The notes beneath the pieces were generated by a model. It had not been told where the DNA came from and did not search any database. It saw only the letters and a program-made list of their open reading frames with translations. 64,000 bases of DNA from CAWCKS01 sp963763485. Lineage in GTDB: Bacteria; Pseudomonadota; Alphaproteobacteria; Rhizobiales; Xanthobacteraceae. How positions within the stretch are numbered: the first letter of the stretch is position 1; every line of letters starts with the position of its first letter. The translations under genes were made by a program, and so were the position numbers. The stretch covers positions 1 to 64,000 of the forward strand of contig CAVXOW010000001.1 in the NCBI GenBank assembly GCA_963763485.1. The letters run 5' to 3'. Below are positions 16,891-25,740 of the stretch, one piece after another.

Positions 16891-16977
16891 GTCCCCGCGA
16901 AGGCGGGGACCCAGCTCTTGAAACAACCAAAATTCCCCGGCCGGCCTCTGGATATCAAGCATTGCCGCCTTCGCGGG
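16891..16977. repeat. Intergenic inverted-repeat element with 13-bp arms
   Basis: CCCGCGAAGGCGG (16894-16906) is mirrored by CCGCCTTCGCGGG (16965-16977). The left arm also folds on itself (GTCCCCGC / GCGGGGAC, 16891-16910). Elements of this type are scattered in rhizobial genomes; from this window only one copy is seen. Confidence 0.7.
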
Positions 16978-17032
16978 AATGAGCGGAGTTAGTATCATTG
17001 CGACCTGCGCCCCTAACGAGGAGCCTCTCGCC

Positions 17033-17647
17033 ATGATGCAGCTTTACGGAAACGTCCGCTCGCGCGCGACACGATGCCTGTGGATGCTGGAAGAGATCGG
17101 CGCGCCCTATCAGCTGATCGACAAGACCACGCGCGCCGAAGACTTGCAGAACGCCGACTACCTCCGCCTCAATCCGAATGCGCGGATCCCGACCCTGGTC
17201 GACGGCGACACCGTACTGTGGGAGTCGATCGCGATCAATCTGTACCTCGCACAGAAATATCCGAACGCCCTGCCGTCGGATGCCGCGACGCTCGGCATCG
17301 CCGCACAGTGGAGCTTTTGGGCCATGCTCGAGACCGAGGCGCTGCTGCTCGACCTTATGATGCACCGCGTGTTGCTGCCCGAGTACGGCCGCGACCCCTC
17401 GTTCGCCGAGCGCGACGAATTGCTCTTGCAGAAGCCGCTAAAAATTCTCGACGACGCGCTGCGCGGCCGCGATCATCTTGCCGGCAGCGCTTTCAGCGTC
17501 GCCGATCTCAACGTGGCGTCGATCCTTGCCTGGGGACGGATCGCGCGGTTCGATCTGAAGCCACACCCGAACGTCGCGCGCTGGCTCGACGCCTGCCTCA
17601 AGCGGCCGGCCAACATGAGGGTGCGGGAGATGGCGAAGCGGAGCTAA
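17033..17647 (+). CDS. Glutathione S-transferase family protein
   Basis: 204 residues starting MMQLYGNVRSRATRCLWMLE. Thioredoxin-like half with the NPNARIPTLVDGD and WESIAINLYLA blocks; all-helical half with FSVADLNVASILAWGRI and PNVARWLDACLKRPA. The first residues S/R-x-C-x-W at the active helix differ from the usual Tyr/Ser site, so the catalytic residue is uncertain. GAGGAG is ten bases upstream. Confidence 0.88.
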   Translation: MMQLYGNVRSRATRCLWMLEEIGAPYQLIDKTTRAEDLQNADYLRLNPNARIPTLVDGDTVLWESIAINLYLAQKYPNALPSDAATLGIAAQWSFWAMLETEALLLDLMMHRVLLPEYGRDPSFAERDELLLQKPLKILDDALRGRDHLAGSAFSVADLNVASILAWGRIARFDLKPHPNVARWLDACLKRPANMRVREMAKRS

Positions 17648-17652
17648 GAGGC

Positions 17653-18117
17653 TCAAGTCCCCGCGTCGCGCGGCGTCAGTGCCGGCGGCTTTGGCTTGCG
17701 CACGACCGGCGCGCGCGGCGGCGCGACCCGCGGCAACAGCTGCATGGTCGCGATCACCGGATTGGGCTTGTGGTCGAGGGCCGCACCGGTCGCCGCATCG
17801 ACGCCCATGCCGATCACACCGCCGAGCAAAAGGTTGCCGGCAAAGCCCGCAGCGCCGGTCGTTGCGATATCCTTGGTCAGCGGAATGATTTGCGGCTCGT
17901 AGCCCGGCAGCTCAAAACTCACCGTGATATCGTCCGAGCGCTTGACCTGCACGGCGCACGGCGTCGTGCAAGTGATCGGGGCACTGGGCCCCGACAGCGT
18001 CGCGGTTGCACCCGACGGACTTGAAGCAATGCTGAGTGTCTCTTCCCAGCCGCGTGTCGCCGACGCGCAGCCGGAAAGCGTCATCGCGGCTAACCCCGCG
18101 ACCACCAGATTACGCAT
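17653..18117 (-). CDS. Lipoprotein with PEGA-like domain
   Basis: 154 residues. Lipobox LSGC at residues 15-18 (MRNLVVAGLAAMTLSGCASA) predicts a lipid anchor. Then IASSPSGATATLSGPSAPIT with CTTPC and VSFELPGYEPQIIPL, typical of PEGA carbohydrate-binding-like repeats. A glycine-rich hydrophobic stretch (AAGFAGNLLLGGVIGMGVDA) and a Pro-rich tail follow. Probably an envelope protein. Confidence 0.72.
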   Translation of the reverse strand: MRNLVVAGLAAMTLSGCASATRGWEETLSIASSPSGATATLSGPSAPITCTTPCAVQVKRSDDITVSFELPGYEPQIIPLTKDIATTGAAGFAGNLLLGGVIGMGVDAATGAALDHKPNPVIATMQLLPRVAPPRAPVVRKPKPPALTPRDAGT

Positions 18118-18320
18118 GGAACGCTGATCTCCCCTTGCCCGCCACTATCCAACCTCAACCGGGAGAGGAGCGCAAGAAAAAGCACAAGTTCCTTCGCAGA
18201 AACCGGCCGATCCCGAGGGTGAACGCCGCCACAATCACATTTTCGAGTGTGAAGCGGGCCACGTTTCAACTGTTCGAGCGCAGCTATGGTCCGCGCGAAT
18301 TCGAACCCAAGATATGGTCC

Positions 18321-18545
18321 ATGCGACACCCCCTGCCTCTACGTCAGCGCATCAACTGGCGCCTGGTCGCGCTGCTGACCGCAATCCTCACGCTATGCCT
18401 TGCCGGCGCGATCTATAGCGGGGGCGGCGGCGAAGCGCGCACCGCGACGCAACTCGGCCCTGGCTGGAGTTGCACGCCAAACCTGCTCGGCACCGTATGC
18501 GTAAGGGATGTGTCAAAGACCGCGGTGAAGACCCGAGGTGCGTAG
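18321..18545 (+). CDS. Small membrane-anchored hypothetical protein
   Basis: 74 residues: basic start MRHPLPLRQRINWR, one membrane helix (LVALLTAILTLCLAGAIYS), then a short outside part with two cysteines (WSCTPNLLGTVCVRD). No clear Shine-Dalgarno, so the start is uncertain. Confidence 0.5.
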   Translation: MRHPLPLRQRINWRLVALLTAILTLCLAGAIYSGGGGEARTATQLGPGWSCTPNLLGTVCVRDVSKTAVKTRGA

Positions 18546-18603
18546 GCGGATGAGCCGCCGCGTTATCCGCTGAGTACGGCTGGCAGGTTACGACCTCGCC
18601 CCT

Positions 18604-18650
18604 CCGCCCGCCGTGCTCATCCCGCCCGCCGTGCTCATCCCGCCCGCCGC
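18604..18650. repeat. 18-bp tandem repeat at the 3' end of the GcrA-family gene
   Basis: The unit CCGTGCTCATCCCGCCCG occurs with an exact 18-base period, about 2.5 copies. The TGA stop of the gene at 18635-19123 lies inside the second copy, so copy-number changes or slippage here would alter the C-terminus. Confidence 0.8.
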
Positions 18651-19123
18651 GCCCCGACGCGATACGCCATGCGCGCGTGGCCGGCGCAATACGGCAGACT
18701 GCCGGCCGGCGTGTTGCCGCAGAACTTGGCTGCGGCGGCATTCTGATCGCCGATCGGCCAGCGACAAGTGTCGTCGCCGAGTTCGAGCAGCGAGCAACCC
18801 GGGCCCTCAGGGACCGGCACTGCTTCGAACGTCGGCGGCGGCGGTTCGGCGCCCTCGCCGTGCTCGACATGGGCTCGCAGCAGAAGCTGCAACTGGCGCG
18901 CGCCGCGCGGACGTTGCGGCGCTGCGCCGACACGTCGCTCGGCGCGCGGGACGCGGGACGCAGTCCGGCCGCGGGTCAGGTTCAAGCGCGCGAGCTTGCC
19001 GATGACCGCGTTACGGCTGATGCCGATCTCGTACGCCATCTCGCGGCAAGTCCGGCCGCGCTCGAACAATATCTTCAACAGCGCAACGCGTTCGTCAGTC
19101 CAGGTCGTCGAAATCGTAGGCAT
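18635..19123 (-). CDS. GcrA-family cell-cycle regulator paralogue
   Basis: 162 residues. The N-terminal domain, TWTDERVALLKILFERGRTC and SRNAVIGKLARLNLTRGR, is the GcrA DNA-binding/sigma-contact signature. The C-terminus keeps the family's CRWPIGD, FCGN and PYCAGHARMAYR blocks. GcrA proteins act with sigma70 at CcrM-methylated promoters. The start overlaps the stop of the upstream small gene as TAATG, so translation is coupled. The end lies in a tandem repeat. It is probably a second, divergent GcrA; the main copy would be elsewhere. Confidence 0.85.
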   Translation of the reverse strand: MPTISTTWTDERVALLKILFERGRTCREMAYEIGISRNAVIGKLARLNLTRGRTASRVPRAERRVGAAPQRPRGARQLQLLLRAHVEHGEGAEPPPPTFEAVPVPEGPGCSLLELGDDTCRWPIGDQNAAAAKFCGNTPAGSLPYCAGHARMAYRVGARRAG

Positions 19124-19329
19124 TATGAATGCTCGCTTTTGCCGTTGTCGCGGATCGCTAACAGCCCGTCCTTGATGGCGTTGCGGATGCCCTCCTCGAT
19201 CAGCGTGCGCGCCACCCCCGGCACGCTGGTGCCGTGGGTGCCCTGCCGCACCAGCCGTTCGAGGAAGCTGATCGTGGAAAGCGCGAGGGTGACGGGGACC
19301 CGGTCGGTTTCGGCTTTTTCAGTGGCCAT
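19123..19329 (-). CDS. Small regulator-like protein coupled to the GcrA paralogue
   Basis: 68 residues: MATEKAETDRVPVTLALSTI, SFLERLVRQGTHGTSVPGVA, RTLIEEGIRNAIKDGLL. The strand followed by two helices resembles a ribbon-helix-helix or CopG-like fold (inference). Its TAA shares a base with the GcrA-type ATG. A perfect 12-bp dyad lies just upstream. Confidence 0.65.
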   Translation of the reverse strand: MATEKAETDRVPVTLALSTISFLERLVRQGTHGTSVPGVARTLIEEGIRNAIKDGLLAIRDNGKSEHS

Positions 19330-19334
19330 TTCGG

Positions 19335-19346
19335 CACGCTAGCGTG
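19335..19346. promoter_or_regulatory. Perfect palindrome before the small regulator gene
   Basis: CACGCTAGCGTG, five bases upstream of the minus-strand ATG at 19329. A likely operator for the RHH-like product or for another repressor. Confidence 0.45.
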
Positions 19347-19550
19347 TCTAAAAGTTACTGAAAAGTATCTTTTTAGAGTCTCTAGGGGATATTCACGGCC
19401 CAACGGAGTCCGGTCGCGCTCTGCGAACCAGCAACCAGGGACCGGTTGCCCCGAAATTCCCGCTCGCCTCTGCGACGCAAGGCTCGCTTGTTAGCGCGCC
19501 AGTCCGGATGTTACGAGTTCAAGAAGCCAATTCCGGTTGTGGGGGCAGCG

Positions 19551-20543
19551 GTGAAGCGGCGGCAATTTCTCTTATGTCTCGGCGCCACGCTTGCGCCGCT
19601 CGGGATTCCGCGCGGCGCGTTTGCGCAAAACACGCCGGCGCGCCGGATCGGCTGGCTCAAGGCTGGCTCCAAAGAGCAGGCGCCCGGAGAGATCAAGGCC
19701 TTCGTCGATGCGCTGGAGGCACTCGGCCAGCACGAGGGCAAGACATTTGCAATCGAGACGCGCTTTGCCGAGGGCGACGTCGGCAAGCTGGGTCCGCTCG
19801 CCAACGAGCTCGTGCAGAGCGACGTCGCGGTGATCGTTGCGACGAGCCAGCCAGCGCTCGACGCGGCATTTGCGGCTACGAAGTCGATCCCGATCGTCGG
19901 CCGCATGACCATGAATCCGATGATCAACGGCATGGCGAAAACACTCGGCCATCCCGAAGCCAATGTCGCCGGCATCTACTCACTGTTCGAGGAACTGGTC
20001 GATCGCCGCATCCAGCTGCTGAACGAGGCGGTGCCCGACCTGCACAAGGTCGGCGTGCTGGTGACGGTCGACTATGCCGACTCCGCGTACTGGCTGTCGA
20101 AGGTCGACGCGGCCCTGAAGAAGCGCAACCTCGAACGCTACGTCATGAACGTGCACACCGAGGCCGATCTCGATGCAACCTTCGCCGACGCTGCCGAGGC
20201 CGGCGTCAACGGGTTCATTGCGATCCGCAGCCCCTTGATCGTCGCCTCCGCCGAGCGCATCGGCGATCTCGCCAGCAGCTATCTCTTTCGCCTGCCGGGG
20301 ATCTTCGATTCCCGCGAGTTCGTCGATTCCGGCAGCTTCATGTCGTTCGGCCCGAACGCCGCTGGCGAGTTCAGTACCCTCGCCGGACTGGTCGACAAGA
20401 TCCTGAAAGGCGCCAAGCCCGGCGATCTCGCGATCGAGCAGCCGGCGAAGTTTGAACTCGTCATCAACATCAAGACGGCTCAGCTCATCGGCCTCGAAGT
20501 ATCGCAGGCGGTACGCACCAACGCCGACACCGTGATCGAGTAA
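19551..20543 (+). CDS. ABC transporter substrate-binding protein (PF04392-type), orphan
   Basis: 330 residues from GTG 19551 (VKRRQFLLCLGATLAPLGIP, a Tat-like or Sec signal, cleaved at AFA). Mature protein begins RRIGWLKAGSKEQAPGEIKA and has two Rossmann-like lobes (VAVIVATSQPALDAAFAATK; KVGVLVTVDYADSAYW), matching the ABC substrate-binding family often annotated for sugars or tryptophan. No permease or ATPase gene is adjacent, so its partner is unknown. Confidence 0.85.
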   Translation: MKRRQFLLCLGATLAPLGIPRGAFAQNTPARRIGWLKAGSKEQAPGEIKAFVDALEALGQHEGKTFAIETRFAEGDVGKLGPLANELVQSDVAVIVATSQPALDAAFAATKSIPIVGRMTMNPMINGMAKTLGHPEANVAGIYSLFEELVDRRIQLLNEAVPDLHKVGVLVTVDYADSAYWLSKVDAALKKRNLERYVMNVHTEADLDATFADAAEAGVNGFIAIRSPLIVASAERIGDLASSYLFRLPGIFDSREFVDSGSFMSFGPNAAGEFSTLAGLVDKILKGAKPGDLAIEQPAKFELVINIKTAQLIGLEVSQAVRTNADTVIE

Positions 20544-20641
20544 TTCTTCCGCAATCTGGAGTGATACGGCCGAACGACGTCACGGTCAGTCGCCGATCTT
20601 GCCGCGACCGGAATCCCCGGTGAACAGATAGGTCAGTATTA

Positions 20642-20670
20642 TTGACATAACTCTGATCCGGCGCTATGCT
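20642..20670 (+). promoter_or_regulatory. Sigma70-type promoter of the aminotransferase gene
   Basis: TTGACA (20642-20647) and TATGCT (20665-20670) with a 17-base spacer, 54 bases before the ATG. A GTCA-N7-TGAC dyad (20632-20646) overlaps the -35 box and could be a repressor site. Confidence 0.6.
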
Positions 20671-20723
20671 CAGCCCCGCCACCCGCGGCTTCGCCATGAG
20701 CAAGGACGGGCCGGGAGAAAATC

Positions 20724-21953
20724 ATGTCGAACTGGGAAGAGAAATATGCCGCACGGGCCGAGCGCATGCGCGCGTCGGAAATCCGCGAACTGCTGAAGCT
20801 GCTTGACCAGCCGCATATCATTTCGTTCGCGGGCGGCATTCCGGACGCAAAGCTGTTTCCCAACGACGCCTTCCGGGCGGCGTATGACAACCTCCTGTCC
20901 GGCGAAGCGGCGGGCGCGGCCCTGCAATATTCGGTGAGCGAAGGTTATCTGCCGCTGCGCGAATGGCTGGTCGAGCACATGGGCTCGCAGGGCGTTCCAT
21001 GCGGGCCTGACAACATCCTGATCGTTTCGGGCTCGCAGCAGGCGCTCGACTATCTCGGCAAGCTTTTTCTGTCGCCGGGCGACACCGCGCTCGTCGCGCG
21101 ACCGACCTATCTTGGTGCACTTCAGGCCTTCAACGCTTACGAGCCGCGTTACGACCGACTCGCACCGGAAGGCAACAACATGACGCCGCAGGCTTATCGC
21201 GATGGCGCGGCGCAGGCTGGGGGACGCGTGGCGCTTGCCTATTTGACGCCGGATTTCTCCAATCCGACAGGCGAGACCATCGATCGAGCCGCGCGGGAAC
21301 GGATGCTGGATCTCTCCGCCGAACTCGGCATTCCGCTGATCGAGGATGCCGCCTATCGGGCGCTCCGCTACGACGGCGAAGCCGTGCCGGCGATGCTGGC
21401 CCTCGATATCGAGCGCAGCGGTGCGATCGACAATACAACGACCATCTATTGCGGAACATTCTCCAAGACGCTGTCGCCGGGCCTTCGCGTGGGCTGGATC
21501 TGCGCGGCGACGCCGGTCATCCGCAAGCTCGTGCTGATGAAGCAGGCCTCCGACCTGCACAGCCCAACCATCAATCAGGCGGTCGTTCACGATGTCGCCA
21601 TGCGTCACTACGATCGCCACACCGTAATACTGCGCAAAGCCTATCGGCAACGGCGCGACGCCCTTCTCCAGGCCATGGACAAGCATATGCCTGAAGGGGT
21701 CGCGTGGACGAAGCCGGAAGGCGGCATGTTCATCTGGCTCACGCTGCCTGAGGGCATGGACGGTGCCGCGCTCCTCGCACGATCGATTGAGACCGAGCAC
21801 GTCGCCTTCGTACCCGGGCAAGCGTTTCACGCCGACGGCTCAGGCGCCAACACGATCCGCCTCAGCTTTTCGCTCGCCGACGAGACCGCCACCAATGAGG
21901 GCATGGCAAGACTCGGGCGGCTGATCGGCAAACTGGCCGTGGACAACGCCTGA
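20724..21953 (+). CDS. PLP-dependent class I/II aminotransferase (2-aminoadipate aminotransferase-like)
   Basis: 409 residues. PLP lysine K248 in GTFSKTLSPGLRVGW, cofactor contacts N180-P-T-G and D208 (IEDAAY), and substrate-binding motif SFAGGIPDAKLFP. The architecture matches the LysN/MocR-catalytic subgroup that transaminates 2-aminoadipate, branched-chain or aromatic amino acids. GGGAGAAAATC precedes the ATG. It has its own promoter and ends at a repeat array. Confidence 0.9.
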   Translation: MSNWEEKYAARAERMRASEIRELLKLLDQPHIISFAGGIPDAKLFPNDAFRAAYDNLLSGEAAGAALQYSVSEGYLPLREWLVEHMGSQGVPCGPDNILIVSGSQQALDYLGKLFLSPGDTALVARPTYLGALQAFNAYEPRYDRLAPEGNNMTPQAYRDGAAQAGGRVALAYLTPDFSNPTGETIDRAARERMLDLSAELGIPLIEDAAYRALRYDGEAVPAMLALDIERSGAIDNTTTIYCGTFSKTLSPGLRVGWICAATPVIRKLVLMKQASDLHSPTINQAVVHDVAMRHYDRHTVILRKAYRQRRDALLQAMDKHMPEGVAWTKPEGGMFIWLTLPEGMDGAALLARSIETEHVAFVPGQAFHADGSGANTIRLSFSLADETATNEGMARLGRLIGKLAVDNA

Positions 21954-21982
21954 CGCGCCGGTCGGTACGTGGCGTATTCGTT

Positions 21983-22090
21983 TGCGCGAATGGCGCAGGC
22001 GCCAAGCGCGCCTTTCATCTTGCGCGAGTGGCCCAAGGACCACGCGCGCTTCTCTGTTTTGCGCGAATGGCCTAAAGGCCACGCGCGCTA
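21983..22090. repeat. Three tandem copies of the 38-39 bp palindromic repeat (array 2)
   Basis: Units begin at about 21983, 22021 and 22060 with the pattern TGCGCGAATGGC, a GC-rich centre, and CGCGCGC. They match array 1 (13451-13561). The final unit ends at the CTA stop codon of the minus-strand oxidoreductase gene. Located between two convergent genes. Confidence 0.85.
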
Positions 22091-23059
22091 CGGCAACATC
22101 ACCGTCGAACCAATCGTCTTGCGCCCTTCCAGCGCGCGGTGTGCGTCGGCTGCGTCGCGCAGCGCAAAGCGCTGCTTGATGTGCACCTTCACCTTGCCGC
22201 TCTTCACAACGTCGAACAGATCGTTGGCGCATTCCAGGATGCCGGCGTGCGTCTCGGTGTAGCTCGCAAGCGTGCCGCGCGTCAGCGTCAGCGTGCCCCT
22301 GGAGCCAAACTTTGCGAGATCGAGCGGCGGTATCGGGCCTGCGGCATTGCCGTAGCTCACGACATGGCCGCGCACACGTGCGGAGTCGATCGAGCCTGCA
22401 AACACCTCACCGCCGACCGCGTCGTAGACGACCGTCGCCATCGCGCCGTGGGTGATCTTCTTCACCTCCTCCGCCACGTCGGCGCGGGTGTAAAGGATCG
22501 GGTGATGGCAGCCGTTTTCGCGCGCGAACACGGCCTTCGCCTCGGTCGACACCGTGCCGAGCACGGTGGCGCCGAGCGCCGCCGCCCACTGGCAGAGAAA
22601 CACACCGACACCGCCGGCTGCGGCCTGCACCAGCACCACGTCGCCCGGTCCGACCTTGTAGATCTGACGCAACAGATATTGTGCGGTCATGCCCTGCAGC
22701 ATCATCGCTGCCGCCATCTCGTCGGTGATGCCGTCGGGGATCTTCACCAGACGATCGGCGGCGATCACCCGCGCCTCGCTGTAGCTGCCGGGGACCGGCG
22801 CGTAGGCGACGCGATCGCCGGCCTTGAGCCCGGTGACCTCGGCGCCAACCGCTTCGACCACGCCGGCGCCCTCGTTGCCGGGAATGAACGGCAGGCGGAA
22901 CGGAAAGCGGCCGGTGCGCTGCACGACCTCGACGTAGTTTAGTCCAACAGCCGTGTGGCGCAGCCGCACCTCGTTCGGCCTGACATCGCGCACCTGCACC
23001 TCTTCCCAGCGCAGAACTTCGGGACCGCCATACTGATGAATGCGAATTGCGTGGGTCAT
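22088..23059 (-). CDS. NADPH:quinone oxidoreductase (zinc-independent MDR family)
   Basis: 323 residues from MTHAIRIHQYGGPEVLRWEE. GroES-like N-terminal domain (GLNYVEVVQRTGRFP, PFIPGNEGAGVVEAVG) and a Rossmann NADPH site (GDVVLVQAAAGGVGVFLCQW). The Cys/His zinc ligands of alcohol dehydrogenases are absent, as in QOR enzymes, which reduce quinones by one or two electrons. Stop codon falls in a repeat unit. Divergent from the MFS gene. Confidence 0.92.
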   Translation of the reverse strand: MTHAIRIHQYGGPEVLRWEEVQVRDVRPNEVRLRHTAVGLNYVEVVQRTGRFPFRLPFIPGNEGAGVVEAVGAEVTGLKAGDRVAYAPVPGSYSEARVIAADRLVKIPDGITDEMAAAMMLQGMTAQYLLRQIYKVGPGDVVLVQAAAGGVGVFLCQWAAALGATVLGTVSTEAKAVFARENGCHHPILYTRADVAEEVKKITHGAMATVVYDAVGGEVFAGSIDSARVRGHVVSYGNAAGPIPPLDLAKFGSRGTLTLTRGTLASYTETHAGILECANDLFDVVKSGKVKVHIKQRFALRDAADAHRALEGRKTIGSTVMLP

Positions 23060-23246
23060 TCTTTGTCTTCTTTCTTCTTCTCTTGATGCCGAACCGCTGT
23101 GCCCGCTCGCGGGTTGGAGTTTCATTAGAGCGGAACCGCAACGCAAGCGCCATTCGCACAGCGCCGTGGGGCCTTGCAACGGGCGACTTGTCGGCCGCGC
23201 GCAATTGTTTCAGAACACCTCAGAGCCCCGGACCAACGGAGACGAT

Positions 23247-24416
23247 TTGGCACAGCAGAGCACGCCAAGACGGCCAGCGATCTGGCTGCTTGTGCTGATC
23301 AACTTCTCCGGCACGCTCGCAATGCACATGTTCGTGCCGGCTCTGCCAACGATGGCGCGCGATCTCAACGCGTCGAGTGCCGCCGCGCAGTTGGCGCTGA
23401 CGCTTTATGTGCTTGGCCTCGCTTTCGGGCAACTGTTCTACGGCCCGCTCTCCGATCGCTTCGGCCGCCGGCCCGTGCTGCTCGCGGGCTTGAGCTTTTA
23501 TACGATCGCAGGACTTGCCGCGGCGCTGGCGCCGACCATCCACCTGCTGCTTGGCGCGCGGCTCGTGCAAGCACTCGGCGGCTGCGCCGGCCTCGTGCTG
23601 GGCCGCGCCATGGTGCGCGATACCGCGTCACCCAACGAATCGATGCGCCGGCTCGCGCTGATCAACCTCGTCATCATGGTCGGCCCCGGGCTCTCGCCGA
23701 TCGCCGGCGGCCTGCTGGCGAGCGCGTTCGGCTGGCGCTCGATCTTCATGGCGCTGGCGCTGCTCGGCGTCGTCAACCTGCTGCTGGTCTGGCTAATTCT
23801 GGAAGAGACCGGGGCCAAGGCCGAGCCTGACATTCGCGCGCTGGCGCGCGACTACAAGGGCCTGCTCGGCTCGCGGGCGTTCCTCGGCTTCGTGGTCGGC
23901 GGCGGCTGCAGCACGACCTCGATGTACGCCTTCATTGCCGCCGCGCCCTTCATCTTCATCAACGAGCTGCACCGCTCCAGCAATGAGGTCGGCCTCTTTC
24001 TCGGTCTCCTGATGAGCGGCGTCGCGATCGGCAGCATCTGCGCCGGCAGCCTCGCCGGCCGCGTCGCGATGGAGAAGCTGATGATCGGCGCAAACCTCGT
24101 TTGCGTCGCGGCGACCGTGATGCTGGTCGCAGCCGCCGCGACCGGCGTCGCCACCGCGCCGATCATGGTGTCGCTGATGGCGATCTTCGCGGTCGGCGGC
24201 GGCATCGTCAGCCCCGCGGCGCTGACCAAGGCGGTCGGCGTCAATGCGCGGGTGATCGGCAGCGCGGCCGGCCTCTACGGCTTCGGGCAGATGATGGTCG
24301 GCGCCATCTGCACGACACTGTCCAGCGTCGGGCCCGACCCGATGCTGTCAGCGGCGTTGATCATGCTGGTCGCCGCAGTGATCGGACAGGCAGCGTTCTG
24401 GGTCGCGCTGAAGTGA
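23247..24416 (+). CDS. MFS multidrug efflux protein, Bcr/CflA subfamily
   Basis: 389 residues from a TTG at 23247 with GGAG five bases upstream; the longer upstream frame is not needed for the first helix. Twelve membrane helices, with the MFS motif A between helices 2 and 3 (YGPLSDRFGRRPVLLAG) and RLVQALGGCAGLVLGRAMVRD typical of Bcr/CflA proton-drug antiporters. It probably exports a drug or small metabolite across the inner membrane. Confidence 0.9.
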   Translation: MAQQSTPRRPAIWLLVLINFSGTLAMHMFVPALPTMARDLNASSAAAQLALTLYVLGLAFGQLFYGPLSDRFGRRPVLLAGLSFYTIAGLAAALAPTIHLLLGARLVQALGGCAGLVLGRAMVRDTASPNESMRRLALINLVIMVGPGLSPIAGGLLASAFGWRSIFMALALLGVVNLLLVWLILEETGAKAEPDIRALARDYKGLLGSRAFLGFVVGGGCSTTSMYAFIAAAPFIFINELHRSSNEVGLFLGLLMSGVAIGSICAGSLAGRVAMEKLMIGANLVCVAATVMLVAAAATGVATAPIMVSLMAIFAVGGGIVSPAALTKAVGVNARVIGSAAGLYGFGQMMVGAICTTLSSVGPDPMLSAALIMLVAAVIGQAAFWVALK

Positions 24417-24541
24417 CCGCGCGTGTCGCGCCCGAGGTACCGGCTGCGGTCGATCCGGTGCCGTCATTGCGCCACATCAAATTCGGTGCATCTCTGTCGG
24501 CCTAACAAATCCTCTCTTTGGCAAGGCGAGAGGAAATAGCG

Positions 24542-25039
24542 ATGGCGGACGGTGACAGCGAACTCGGCACGATCCGACGGCTCGGCAATACGTTCGAGGC
24601 CACGATCACCCGGACATTCGATCACGACCAACCCACGCTGTGGGCGATGTTGACCGATTCAGCCAGGCTCCCGCTCTGGCTTGCGCCCGGCGAGCTCGCG
24701 CTGCGTGCGGGCGGTGAAGCAAAACTCAACTTTCCTGAAAGCGGGATCAATGTCGATAGCCTGATCACCGTGGTCGACCCGCCACGCCTGATCGAATATT
24801 CCTGGAGCAGCCCCGGCCAGCCGCTGCGGCCGCTGCGCTGGGAGATTTCGCCTGCGGCCGGCGGTGCGCAACTCAGGCTCACGCTCCGCATCCCCGATGG
24901 CGAAGACATCGCTCGCACCTGCGCAGGCTGGGACGCCCATCTCGACATGCTGGCGGCGGCGCTCGAGGGGGTGCCGATCAAGTTTCCGTTCGAGCGCTTC
25001 AAGGCGGCCCGCGAAGTGTACAAAGCGCTGAAGATTTGA
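24542..25039 (+). CDS. SRPBCC (AHSA1-like) ligand-binding domain protein
   Basis: 165 residues. Pattern EATITRTFDHDQPTLWAMLT, LPLWLAPGE, LITVVDPPRLIEYSWSS and GWDAHLDMLAAALEG is the START-like AHSA1 fold that binds hydrophobic ligands. A remnant of a related gene's 3' end is present at about 25840-25905. Substrate unknown. Confidence 0.85.
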   Translation: MADGDSELGTIRRLGNTFEATITRTFDHDQPTLWAMLTDSARLPLWLAPGELALRAGGEAKLNFPESGINVDSLITVVDPPRLIEYSWSSPGQPLRPLRWEISPAAGGAQLRLTLRIPDGEDIARTCAGWDAHLDMLAAALEGVPIKFPFERFKAAREVYKALKI

Positions 25040-25057
25040 CTTCAGGCAGGGCGTCGG

Positions 25058-25567
25058 TCAGCGTTCAAAAATCTGGTTGTCGAATGGAAGCGCCTTCGGC
25101 ACGCGAACGCGAACAAATCCAATTTGTGCCGCCGCGTGACAGCTGTTGCATCCGTCCGTCAGTTCATTGAAGGTGCTCGAATAAAGCGAATAGTCCTTTT
25201 TGGCTGCGGCCTCTATCAGACGATTCAGCGGATTTGCCGCAGCCACGATATTTTCAACCGGAAGCCCCCGATAAAATCCGGCGGCGACGTCGAAGTCAGC
25301 TTTCAGCTTTTCCGCTTCATATTTGACCAGGTCCCAGTTTTTCGCCTTGCCGGCGAACCACAGCTTGATGTGCCGCAACTGCATGTTCAGCATGATGTTG
25401 GCGAGCGTCCCCACGGCCGATTCAGAGGGACTTCTGGACGACGGTGGCGTCGCAAACGGCACGTCGTCGGCCATCGCCGGCGTCAGCATAAGCACGACGG
25501 CCAAAAGGCTCGCCGACAAACATTTCAGTGCAGCACTTGAAGACACCTTGTCACGCGTGACGGACAT
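25058..25567 (-). CDS. Exported cytochrome c-like protein with one CxxCH
   Basis: 169 residues from the ATG at 25567. Signal peptide (CLSASLLAVVLMLTPAMA), helical body (GTLANIMLNMQLRHIKLWFA, NWDLVKYEAEKLKADFDVAA), and a heme-binding CNSCH near the C-terminus in LTDGCNSCHAAAQIGFVRV. One covalent heme is expected in the periplasm. Redox partner unknown. Confidence 0.8.
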   Translation of the reverse strand: MSVTRDKVSSSAALKCLSASLLAVVLMLTPAMADDVPFATPPSSRSPSESAVGTLANIMLNMQLRHIKLWFAGKAKNWDLVKYEAEKLKADFDVAAGFYRGLPVENIVAAANPLNRLIEAAAKKDYSLYSSTFNELTDGCNSCHAAAQIGFVRVRVPKALPFDNQIFER

Positions 25568-25740
25568 CTGAAAACATCCTTGGGCTGAACTCGCATCGGC
25601 GACATCACGAGCTGCTGTTTCGACGGAGTTGTGTAGTTCGCGACAAATGATCGGGCCAAGCCCCGGCTGGTCGTTGATCTGAATCAATCGCGGCTTTCAC
25701 AGCCGCGTCAACTCGGACGGGACAATTGCGTCTAGCCCGC

